A stretch of DNA of 64,000 nucleotides from Microbacterium hydrocarbonoxydans (GTDB lineage: Bacteria > Actinomycetota > Actinomycetes > Actinomycetales > Microbacteriaceae). The stretch spans positions 62,001 to 126,000 of the forward strand of contig NZ_JAAKXW010000006.1 in the NCBI RefSeq assembly GCF_011752045.1, given 5' to 3'. The notes under the pieces were generated by a model, which had not been told where the DNA came from, ran no database searches, and worked only from the letters and a program-made list of their open reading frames with translations. The translations under genes were made by a program, and so were the position numbers. Shown piece by piece: positions 54,657 to 64,000 of this stretch (positions are counted from its first letter, which is position 1; every line of letters starts with the position of its first letter).

Positions 54657-55810
54657 GCGTCACCGCCCCCGCAGGATTCGAGGCGGCCGGAGTCGCCGCC
54701 GGACTCAAGTCCACCGGCAAGCCCGACGTGGCCGTCGTCGTCAACCGCGGGCCGCGCAAGGTCGGTGCCGCCGTCTTCACCAGCAACCGCGCCAAGGCGA
54801 ACCCGATCATCTGGTCGCAGCAGGCGGTGGCCGACCGCGTGGTGGAGGCCGTGGTGCTGAACTCCGGCGGGGCGAACTGCTTCACCGGCAGTTTCGGCTT
54901 CCAGACGACGCATCAGACCGCTGAGAAGGCCGCGGAGCTCCTCGGCATCAGCGCGGGCGACGTGCTGGTCTGCTCCACGGGGCTCATCGGCACGGGCGAC
55001 GAGGTCTTCCGCGGGAAGGTGCTGGCCGGCACGGCGCAGGCCATCGCGGAGCTCAGCGCCGACGGCGGCGACAGCGCCGCTCAGGCCATCATGACCACCG
55101 ACACCGTGCCGAAGACAGCGGTGATCAGCCGGGACGGCTGGACCATCGGCGGCATGGCCAAGGGCGCGGGCATGCTCGCCCCCGGGCTGGCCACGATGCT
55201 GGTCGTCCTCACCACGGATGCGGTGCTCGAGCCCCTCGAGGCCGATGCGGCCCTGCGCCGGGCGACCGGCCGGACCTTCGACCGCCTCGACTCCGACGGC
55301 TGCATGTCCACGAACGACCAGGTGACTCTGCTCGCCAACGGCGCCTCCGAGATCGCGCCCGACTTGGAGGTGTTCGCCGATGCGCTCGCCGAGCTCTGCC
55401 AGGAGCTCGCGGTCAAGCTGCAGGGCGATGCGGAGGGCGCGAGCCACGACATCACCATCGAGGTGCAGCACGCCGTGTCCGAGAAGGATGCCGTCGAGGT
55501 CGGCCGGTCGGTGGCCCGCAACAACCTCTTCAAGGCGGCGATCTTCGGCAACGACCCGAACTGGGGCCGGGTGCTCGCCGCGATCGGCACCACGAGCGCG
55601 CAGTTCGACCCCTACGACGTCGACGTGTGGATGAACGGCGTGCGCGTCTGCAGCGAGGGCGGCCCCGACCGCCCGCGCGAGGAGGTCGACCTCACCCCGC
55701 GCGCCACGCACCTGCTCATCGACCTGAAGGTCGGCGAGGCCACGGCGACGATCCTCACGAACGACCTCACCCACGACTACGTGCACGAGAACAGCGCCTA
55801 CGCCTCATGA
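54653..55810 (+). CDS. argJ: Glutamate N-acetyltransferase / amino-acid acetyltransferase
   Basis: 385 residues. Ornithine acetyltransferase that recycles the acetyl group, making the pathway cyclic. The self-cleavage site is in IMTTDTVPK (second Thr-Thr region, about residue 150), with [18 protein letters not shown] just before the catalytic Thr's beta-chain core, and [13 protein letters not shown] start overlapping argC. Whether it also does the first acetylation cannot be told. Confidence 0.95.
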   Translation: MSVTAPAGFEAAGVAAGLKSTGKPDVAVVVNRGPRKVGAAVFTSNRAKANPIIWSQQAVADRVVEAVVLNSGGANCFTGSFGFQTTHQTAEKAAELLGISAGDVLVCSTGLIGTGDEVFRGKVLAGTAQAIAELSADGGDSAAQAIMTTDTVPKTAVISRDGWTIGGMAKGAGMLAPGLATMLVVLTTDAVLEPLEADAALRRATGRTFDRLDSDGCMSTNDQVTLLANGASEIAPDLEVFADALAELCQELAVKLQGDAEGASHDITIEVQHAVSEKDAVEVGRSVARNNLFKAAIFGNDPNWGRVLAAIGTTSAQFDPYDVDVWMNGVRVCSEGGPDRPREEVDLTPRATHLLIDLKVGEATATILTNDLTHDYVHENSAYAS

Positions 55811-56724
55811 CCGATCTCCAGGACACCACCCCCGACGTCGCCGCCGCGAAGGCCTCGACGCTCATCGAGTCCCTCCCGTGGCTGAAGAAGTTCCGCGACC
55901 AGATCGTCGTGGTCAAGTACGGCGGCAACGCCATGGTCTCCGACGAGCTGCAGGAGGCGTTCGCGCAGGACATCGCCTACCTCCGCTACGTCGGCGTGCA
56001 GCCGGTCGTCGTGCACGGCGGCGGCCCGCAGATCTCCGACATGCTGGGGCGGCTCGACATCCCGAGCGAGTTCAAGGGCGGGTACCGCGTCACCACGACC
56101 GAGGCCATCGGCGTCGTCCGCATGGTGCTCACCGGGCAGGTCAACCCGCAGCTCGTGTCGAAGATCAACTCGCACGGTCCCATCGCCACCGGCCTGAGCG
56201 GCGAGGACGCCGGACTCTTCGGCGGACGCCGGCGCGGTGTCGTCGTCGACGGGGAGGAGATCGACCTCGGCCGCGTCGGAGACGTGGTGCAGGTCGACCC
56301 GACCGCCGTGCTCGACCATCTCGCGGCCGGGCGGGTGCCCGTGATCTCCTCGATCGCCCCGGATCTCGACCACCCTGGGCAGTCGCTCAACGTGAACGCG
56401 GATGCCGCGGCCGCCGCCCTCGCGGTGGCGCTGGGGGCGCGCAAGCTCGTGATCCTCACGGACGTGCCGGGGCTGTACGCCGACTGGCCGAACCGCGACT
56501 CGCTCGTGTCCCACCTCACCTCGGAGGAGCTCGTCGGGATGCTGCCGAGCCTGGAGTCCGGCATGATCCCGAAGATGCGGGCCTGTCTGGATGCGATCGA
56601 GGGCGGCGTGGACGCCGCGGCGATCATCGACGGACGGGTGCCGCACTCGGTGCTCGTGGAGCTCTTCACCAGCAAGGGAATCGGAACAGAAGTGGTCATG
56701 GGAAGCGCAGGGACGAAAGCATGA
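55807..56724 (+). CDS. argB: Acetylglutamate kinase
   Basis: 305 residues. Amino-acid-kinase fold: [10 protein letters not shown] (phosphate loop, Lys), [34 protein letters not shown] and [16 protein letters not shown]. The N-terminal helix of about 20 residues is the feature associated with arginine-inhibited hexamers, so feedback inhibition is likely. ATGA overlaps on both sides. Confidence 0.97.
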   Translation: MTDLQDTTPDVAAAKASTLIESLPWLKKFRDQIVVVKYGGNAMVSDELQEAFAQDIAYLRYVGVQPVVVHGGGPQISDMLGRLDIPSEFKGGYRVTTTEAIGVVRMVLTGQVNPQLVSKINSHGPIATGLSGEDAGLFGGRRRGVVVDGEEIDLGRVGDVVQVDPTAVLDHLAAGRVPVISSIAPDLDHPGQSLNVNADAAAAALAVALGARKLVILTDVPGLYADWPNRDSLVSHLTSEELVGMLPSLESGMIPKMRACLDAIEGGVDAAAIIDGRVPHSVLVELFTSKGIGTEVVMGSAGTKA

Positions 56725-57928
56725 GCGACTGGCAGGATGACGCGGCGAGCCATCTGATCCTCAACGCGGGGCCCCGCCTCGCGATGCTCACGCGCGGCGA
56801 AGGGTCCTATCTCTGGGATTCCGAGGGCCGCCGTCTCCTCGACTTCCTCGCCGGGATCGCGGTGACCTCGCTCGGCCATGCGCACCCGGTGTTCGTCGAG
56901 GCCGTCTCGCGTCAGGCCGCGACGCTCGCGCACGTGTCGAACTACTTCGCGACGCCTCCGCAGCTGGCGCTCGCCGCCCGGCTGAAGCGCCTCGCCGGCG
57001 CCGGCATCGACGGCAGGGTGTTCTTCTCGAACTCCGGGGCCGAGGCGAACGAGGCCGCGTTCAAGCTCGCCCGCCTCCACGGAGGCAGCGCGAAGCCGCG
57101 CATCATCGCCCTCGAGAACGGCTTCCACGGCCGCACGATGGGCTCCCTCGCGATGACGGCGAAGGAGTCGATGCGTGCGCCCTTCGAGCCGATGCCCGGG
57201 GGAGTCGAGCACATCCCGGCGACCGTCGAGGCGCTCGAGGCGTCGATCGACGACCGCGTGGCCGCGGTCATCGTCGAGCCCATCCAGGGCGAGGCGGGCG
57301 TCGTCGAACTGCCTGAGGGCTACCTCGCCGCGGCACGGGCGCTCACCCTCAAGCACGGGGCGCTGCTCATCGTCGACGAGATCCAGACCGGCGCCGGCCG
57401 CACCGGAGCATGGTTCGGGTTCAGCCACGAGGGGATCACGCCCGACGCCATCACCCTCGCGAAGGGCATCGGCGGCGGCTTCCCGATCGGCGCCCTCGTC
57501 ACGTACGGCGCCGCCAGCGCGCTGTTCACGCCCGGCTCGCACGGTTCGACCTTCGGCGGCAACCCGCTGGCGACGGCTGTCGCCGACGCGGTGCTCGCGG
57601 AGATCGAGCACGCCGGCCTCGTCGACAACGCCGCACGTCGCGGCGAGCAGCTGCGCGAGGTCATCGCGGGCATCGACTCGCCGCTCATCGACGGCGTCCG
57701 CGGGCGCGGCCTGCTCATCGGCGTCGGGCTGTCCGCCCCTGTGGCAGGGGAGATCGTGGCCGCCGCCCAGCAGCGGGGCCTCATCGTCAACGCCGCGAAC
57801 CCCGAGACCGTGCGCATCGCGCCGGCCCTCACCATCGGCGATGCCGAGATCGCGGAGTTCCGCGACCTGTTCAGCGGCGCGCTCGCCGACGTCCAGGCAT
57901 CCCTCATCGACTCCGGAAAGGCCCACGC

Positions 57929-57932
<4 letters not shown>
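56721..57932 (+). CDS. argD: Acetylornithine aminotransferase
   Basis: 403-residue class III PLP aminotransferase. [16 protein letters not shown] at the start, [18 protein letters not shown] (PLP phosphate), [24 protein letters not shown] (Asp to pyridine N) and [15 protein letters not shown] (Schiff-base Lys, about 247). Converts the semialdehyde to N-acetylornithine. Coupled with argF by an ATGA. Confidence 0.96.
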
Positions 57933-60294
<2,362 letters not shown>

Positions 60295-60307
60295 TCCCGC
60301 CCGTCCC

Positions 60308-60396
60308 GTGACGATTCGCGGAGCCCGTGACGGTTCACGGACGCTTCGGCGGCGTTCCTTCCGCTGATCGTCATCGGCTCCGTGAATCGTCATCGG
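60308..60396. repeat. Palindromic repeat, copy A
   Basis: About 89 bp. The two arms (GTGACGATTCGCGGAGCC... and ...GGCTCCGTGAATCGTCAT) are imperfect reverse complements over about 34 nt. It is a direct-repeat partner of copy B at 61313 (about 31 of 36 identical bases in the left arm, about 32 of 37 in the right). The stop codon of the DUF559 gene lies in its right end. Confidence 0.8.
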
Positions 60397-61214
60397 TTCC
60401 GACGCAGGGCGGCGATGATCGCCTCCTGCACGGCCGGCCAGCCGTGCACGATCTGCGCGTAGTCGAACCGGAGCGTCTCGTAACCGAGACGCGAGGCAGC
60501 GGCATCCCGGATGCGGTCCCGATGCCGGTGCGCCGGCGACCCGTGGTTCTCTTCGCCGTCGGCTTCGAGGATCAGGCGCTTCGCGATGACGAAGTCGACC
60601 CGTCCGACGCCCTCGATCATGACTTGGCAGTCGAGACGGATGCCGAGCAGATGCAGTCGCAGCCGCAGCAGCGACTCGAGTCCGCTGTCGGCATCCGGAC
60701 GTGCGAGGTCGATGAGCCATCGGGCCGTCCGCGGCAATGCGTTTCGGATGCGCGCCCTGGCGTCGCGGGAGAGCCTGCTCCGTCGCCACGCCGATTCGTA
60801 GGCGGCGAAGAACGCTTCGTCCCCGGCACAGCGGTACAGATGCAGGAGCGCGGCCTCGATGGATGCCGCGCCGAGCGGCGGACGCCCCCGGTAGTGGTGC
60901 GAGACGCACCGGCAACCGGGATGGCGGAGCGGATGCCGGTGCGCGCCCATCCAGACGTGCGGACGATCGTCAGCGGAAAGCACCCAGATGCCCGCCTCTC
61001 GCAGCGCACTGACGCAGGTGAGGGCTCCGCCGTGCTCGACGGCGGTGCGCCGTTCGCCGGACAGCCCGACGGCGAAAACGCCGTCGCGGACACGGTCGAT
61101 CGTCCCGCGCTTCACGTCGGCGGCGAGGGATTGGCGGGTGAAGCCGAGCCCCTGGAGAGTGGTTCCTCTGGCGATGCCGCCGAGACGGCTGATCGTGTCC
61201 TTCGCTGACAGCAT
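60390..61214 (-). CDS. DUF559-domain protein with predicted Vsr/restriction-endonuclease-like fold
   Basis: 274 residues. N-terminal helical, possibly DNA-binding part (about 1-70, ISRLGGIARGTTLQGLGFTR, LAADVKRGTIDRVRDGVFAV) like AbiEi-type heads, and a C-terminal DUF559 region (about 175-274): SLLRLRLHLLG, VDFVIAKRLILEADGEENH, RDRIRDAAASRLGYETLRFDY. The D...E-x-D pattern is that of Vsr/PD-(D/E)XK-like nucleases. Such proteins are frequent orphans in actinobacteria; role unknown. It is bracketed by two palindromic repeats. Confidence 0.7.
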   Translation of the reverse strand: MLSAKDTISRLGGIARGTTLQGLGFTRQSLAADVKRGTIDRVRDGVFAVGLSGERRTAVEHGGALTCVSALREAGIWVLSADDRPHVWMGAHRHPLRHPGCRCVSHHYRGRPPLGAASIEAALLHLYRCAGDEAFFAAYESAWRRSRLSRDARARIRNALPRTARWLIDLARPDADSGLESLLRLRLHLLGIRLDCQVMIEGVGRVDFVIAKRLILEADGEENHGSPAHRHRDRIRDAAASRLGYETLRFDYAQIVHGWPAVQEAIIAALRRNR

Positions 61215-61312
61215 CCGCCCAGTCTCCGACGAGGGAGAGAGTGCGCCGTGCCGTCGGATGCCGATTGTGGAGAGTTCCGCCGGTCCTCCGGCTGTGGAGG
61301 AGAGGTCGGTTC

Positions 61313-61399
61313 GTGACGATCTGCGGAGCCGATGACGATTCACGGACGTTCCCGCGTCGTACTCTCCGCTGATCGTCGCCGGCTCCGTGAACCGTCGCC
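61313..61399. repeat. Palindromic repeat, copy B
   Basis: About 87 bp, direct repeat of copy A in the same orientation, also an imperfect palindrome. The centre (about 61349-61364) differs between the copies while the arms are conserved, as in structural repeat families. It lies about 100 nt upstream of the DUF559 start. Confidence 0.8.
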
Positions 61400-61433
61400 C
61401 GCGGCACCGGAGCCCGAGCGACGGACACGTCAC

Positions 61434-62021
61434 TCAGTGGAGTGCCGTGTCCGCGGCGGACCTCGTCCAGCGGGTGAACCGCACGACGAGTCCCTGCCGG
61501 GTCGGGGCGGCGAGGAACGGGCCGGCGGATGCCGCGGCGTCGCCGTCGAACGGCGCGACGCGCACGAGCCGCCATTCGCCGTCGTCGGCGCGGGCGCGCA
61601 CGATCACGGCATCCGCCCACCGGCTCACGCGCACGGTGATCTCGCTCCCATGCCAGTCGTCGACCCAGCCGACCGACCAGTCCGAACTCGCATCGGTGAC
61701 GACGGCGCCGAGACCGAGGTGCCCGTCGGCGTATTCGACGCCGGCCTTGATCCAGTGCTCGTCGTCGACCCGCACGAACACGCCCGCCTGATCGAACTGC
61801 CCGTCCCACGGCGCGCGGAACGAGACCTCCATGGCCTCGCCGACCGCGAGCGGTGCGAGGAGGGCGTGCTCGGTGTCGTGCACGAAGCCGTATGCGGTGC
61901 GCCGCCAGGCGTCGCTGCCCTCGACGGCGGTGACATCGAGGGCAGTGGCTGCGGAGACGAAGGCGGCGGGAGGGTTCGTCCACGTCCCCGCTGTCCAGTC
62001 GATGATGTTCGATTCAGGCAT
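61434..62021 (-). CDS. DUF1349 (concanavalin-like) protein
   Basis: 195 residues, no signal peptide. Jelly-roll type beta-sandwich family with the marks WTNPPAAF, SFRAPWDGQFDQAGVFVR, DDEHWIKAGVEYADG, VVTDASSDWSV and a final RFTRW. Related proteins are listed as regulators of sugar metabolism or lectin-like, but without firm function. Start ATG 62021; leaderless spacing to TATAGT. Divergent from the satD-like gene. Confidence 0.78.
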   Translation of the reverse strand: MPESNIIDWTAGTWTNPPAAFVSAATALDVTAVEGSDAWRRTAYGFVHDTEHALLAPLAVGEAMEVSFRAPWDGQFDQAGVFVRVDDEHWIKAGVEYADGHLGLGAVVTDASSDWSVGWVDDWHGSEITVRVSRWADAVIVRARADDGEWRLVRVAPFDGDAAASAGPFLAAPTRQGLVVRFTRWTRSAADTALH

Positions 62022-62082
62022 GAATCCAGACTATAGACAAATAGGGCATAACAAAAGAGTTATTCATGATATGGTTATCGCC
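62022..62082. promoter_or_regulatory. A/T-rich divergent promoter region
   Basis: The most A/T-rich gap in the window. Minus strand: TATAGT (62030-62035) 8 nt from the DUF1349 ATG. Plus strand: TATGGT (62070-62075) 7 nt from the ATG at 62083. Both look leaderless. ATAAC/GTTAT (62048-62063) is a small inverted repeat between them and a possible shared operator. Confidence 0.5.
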
Positions 62083-62727
62083 ATGGTCATCGCAGTGCTC
62101 GCCGACATCGTGGGGTCTCGCCGGCTCGACGATCGCACGGCCGCGCAGCACATCCTCGACAGCACCATCGCCGCGGTCGAGGCGGAGGCCCCCCTGGCCG
62201 TCCGGCCGCTCACCCCGACGGTCGGCGACGAGCAGCAGGGGGTGTACCGCGATCTCGGTGAGGCGCTGACCTCCCTGCTGATGATCCAGCTGCGGCTGCC
62301 GGACGGCATCGCCTTCCGCTTCGGGATCGGCGTCGGCGAGGTCCGCGCGGTGGATTCCGTGCACGGCGAGCTCGCCGACGGCCCCGGCTGGTACGCGGCG
62401 CGCGCGGCGATCGAGACCGTGCACGACCGCGAGGGGCGCGCCGTGCCGCGCACGCGCACCTGGATTGTCGGAGCCCCGGGGCAGGATGAGGTCATGGAGA
62501 CCACGATCGCGGCATCCAACGCCTACCTCCTCGTGCGAGACGAGCTCGTCGGAGCGATGAGCGAGCGCGAGCGCCGGCTCACTTACGGGCGTCTCGTCGG
62601 CCGCTCCCAGCAGGAGCTCGCGGCGGAGGAGGGCATCTCCCAGCCGAGCGTCTCCAAGTCCCTGAAGCGGGCGGGCACCGCCGCGATCATCGAGGGCGTC
62701 GCGGCCCTCAGGGGGGAATCGCGATGA
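62083..62727 (+). CDS. SatD-family protein with C-terminal helix-turn-helix
   Basis: 214 residues. SatD domain (VIAVLADIVGSRRLDDRTAAQ start, RFGIGVGEVRAVD), with a C-terminal HTH (YGRLVGRSQQELAAEEGISQ, then PSVSKSLKRAGTAAII). In Streptococcus mutans satD is in an operon tied to acid tolerance and membrane traffic; function is not settled. An ATG 12 nt earlier (62071) is possible. ATGA overlap with the next membrane protein. Confidence 0.7.
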   Translation: MVIAVLADIVGSRRLDDRTAAQHILDSTIAAVEAEAPLAVRPLTPTVGDEQQGVYRDLGEALTSLLMIQLRLPDGIAFRFGIGVGEVRAVDSVHGELADGPGWYAARAAIETVHDREGRAVPRTRTWIVGAPGQDEVMETTIAASNAYLLVRDELVGAMSERERRLTYGRLVGRSQQELAAEEGISQPSVSKSLKRAGTAAIIEGVAALRGESR

Positions 62728-63533
62728 TCGTCGCCGGGTTCCTCCTCCTCGCCGTCGGCGCGGCCGACCTGGTGCGCCAGTTCGCCCCTCGGCGCTGGAT
62801 CGGCTATCTCACCGTGGCCGTCATCCTGCTGCTGCTCGGCAGCGTCAGCGACGCGCTCCTCCCGATGCTCGCAGCGCTCGTCGTCGGCGCACTCTGGGTG
62901 TGGTGCATGCCCGCCGAGCGGATCGCCCCGCTGGGCTTCTGGCCCGCGGTGCTGCTCGGGATCGTCAGCGTCGGCGCCGTCGTGTGGATCGCGCCGCGCA
63001 CGGAGGCCGGACTGGTCGGGGAGGTGTGGAGCCTGCGATCCCCGTTCGGAGATGTGTCCTTCGATCTCGCCATGCTCGTCCTCGGATCCGGCGTGTTCCT
63101 CCTCGAATCGGCGAACCTCGTCGTGCGTGCCGCCCTCGACGGCGAGCACACCTGGCGGCCTCTCGACCTCAACCGCACGCCCGGGGAGGAGCCGTCCGCA
63201 GACTCGTCCGCAGATGCCACGGTCCTCCCGCCCGCCGAGACCCCTCAGGCCGGGGCGGACGCCGCTCAGGCCGTGGCCGACCGCCGCAGCGGATTCAAGG
63301 GCGGTCGCCTCATCGGCCCCCTCGAGCGGATGCTGGTGCTGATCCTCACCCTCGCCGCGGCGTATCCCGTGCTCGCCGCGATGCTCGCGGCGAAGGGCAT
63401 CGTGCGCTTCCCCGAGATCTCCCGCGACGGGGAGACCGGAGCGCGGGCGGAGTACTTCCTCGTCGGCAGCCTGGTCAGCTGGGTGATCGCGCTCGGCGCC
63501 GCCTTCCTGGTGTGGTGGGCGGCGCACAGCTGA
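62724..63533 (+). CDS. Membrane protein coupled to SatD
   Basis: 269 residues, about seven hydrophobic segments: 1-18, 24-42, 45-60, 66-85, 108-126, 198-220 and 245-265, with a hydrophilic acidic cytoplasmic stretch (about 135-190, rich in Pro/Ala/Asp). Its start overlaps the satD-like stop in an ATGA. The pair resembles SatD-SatE of streptococci, where SatE is membrane-bound, but no strong motif is recognisable. Confidence 0.6.
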   Translation: MIVAGFLLLAVGAADLVRQFAPRRWIGYLTVAVILLLLGSVSDALLPMLAALVVGALWVWCMPAERIAPLGFWPAVLLGIVSVGAVVWIAPRTEAGLVGEVWSLRSPFGDVSFDLAMLVLGSGVFLLESANLVVRAALDGEHTWRPLDLNRTPGEEPSADSSADATVLPPAETPQAGADAAQAVADRRSGFKGGRLIGPLERMLVLILTLAAAYPVLAAMLAAKGIVRFPEISRDGETGARAEYFLVGSLVSWVIALGAAFLVWWAAHS

Positions 63534-63548
63534 GCCATCCGGCGCTGA

Positions 63549-63554
63549 TAGCCT
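63549..63554 (+). promoter_or_regulatory. Leaderless -10 box of tyrS
   Basis: TAGCCT, 7 nt (GGACCGC) before the tyrS GTG. Confidence 0.55.
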
Positions 63555-63561
63555 GGACCGC

Positions 63562-64000
63562 GTGTCAACTCCCGCTCTGACGACCGCAGCTCCGGCGATC
63601 GATCCCACGTTCGAGAACGTGTGGGACGAACTCGTGTGGCGCGGCCTCGTCCATGTGTCCACCGACCAGGAGGCGCTGCGCGCCCTGCTCGCGGGAGACC
63701 CGATCACGTATTACTGCGGGTTCGACCCGACGGCGCCGAGCCTGCATCTGGGCAACCTCGTGCAGCTGCTCACGCTGCGCCGCATCCAGCTCGCCGGTCA
63801 CAAGCCCCTCGGCCTCGTCGGCGGATCGACCGGTCTCATCGGCGACCCGCGTCCCACGGCGGAGCGCACCCTGAACACGCGCGAGACGGTCGGCGAGTGG
63901 GTCGACCGCCTGCGCGCCCAGGTCGAGCGCTACCTGAGCTTCGACGGCGCCAATGCGGCGCGCATCGTCAACAACCTCGACTGGACTGCGCCCCTGTCGG
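63562..64000 (+). CDS. tyrS: Tyrosine-tRNA ligase, N-terminal part
   Basis: 146 codons are in the window; the gene continues beyond it. TyrRS class I core: [32 protein letters not shown] with the HIGH-type motif [38 protein letters not shown] and [13 protein letters not shown] start fixed by the -10 box. tyrS commonly follows argH in actinobacteria; here about 3.2 kb with the repeat-bracketed gene lies between them. Confidence 0.95.
   Translation, partial: MSTPALTTAAPAIDPTFENVWDELVWRGLVHVSTDQEALRALLAGDPITYYCGFDPTAPSLHLGNLVQLLTLRRIQLAGHKPLGLVGGSTGLIGDPRPTAERTLNTRETVGEWVDRLRAQVERYLSFDGANAARIVNNLDWTAPLS

Overview
The window is a contiguous stretch of G+C-rich actinobacterial chromosome, most likely from the family Microbacteriaceae (Microbacterium-like). 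This rests on gene order (Tad genes, prfB-ftsE-ftsX-smpB, DUF1844-infC-rpmI-rplT-trmH, a gluABCD-type transporter ahead of pheST, argCJBDFH, tyrS), strong G/C third-position bias, GTG starts, ATGA/GTGA overlaps, and frequent TANNNT -10 boxes 6-9 nt ahead of start codons. Taxonomy is inferred from content; no search was run. No rRNA, tRNA, CRISPR array, transposase or prophage was seen.

Layout. 1-2.6 kb: 3' end of a Tad/Flp pilus-type locus. 2.7-5.1 kb: GntR regulator and amino-acid permease. 5.1-6.9 kb (minus): Nudix hydrolase and MFS transporter. 7.0-13.3 kb: prfB, ftsE, ftsX and smpB, interrupted by two minus-strand DUF2510 membrane proteins. 13.3-18.8 kb: S9 peptidase (minus), then metF and metE. 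18.8-20.2 kb: lexA divergent from a LysM protein, with SOS-type operators between them. 20.2-24.2 kb: hisC-hisB-hisH, priA, sseB-like. 24.3-27.2 kb: DUF1844 (minus), infC-rpmI-rplT, and a SpoU-type methyltransferase. 27.3-31.4 kb: polar amino-acid ABC importer plus a small membrane protein. 31.4-35.7 kb: pheS-pheT and DUF402. 35.8-38.7 kb: reductase/epimerase-like gene, then a minus operon of OCD-family reductase and a proline-racemase-family enzyme.

38.9-44.5 kb: ferric/sugar-phosphate-type ABC importer, inositol-monophosphatase-family phosphatase and UTRA-GntR regulator. 44.5-51.6 kb: FCD-GntR regulator and a complete catabolic set for trans-4-hydroxy-L-proline (2-epimerase, three-subunit D-hydroxyproline dehydrogenase, deaminase, alpha-ketoglutarate semialdehyde dehydrogenase). 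51.7-53.3 kb: TPP riboswitch and a ThiD-TenA fusion. 53.4-60.3 kb: argCJBDFH, preceded by a 27-codon reading frame with six arginine codons near its end and lacking argR and argG. 60.3-63.5 kb: a DUF559 endonuclease-fold gene bracketed by two copies of a palindromic repeat, DUF1349, and a SatD/membrane-protein pair. 63.56 kb to the end: 5' part of tyrS.

The most interesting points are the possible arginine attenuator (leaderless arginine-rich peptide, candidate hairpin, no argR), the repeat-bracketed DUF559 gene, the AUC-started infC with a long structured leader, and the widespread leaderless-promoter pattern, which also helps set start codons.
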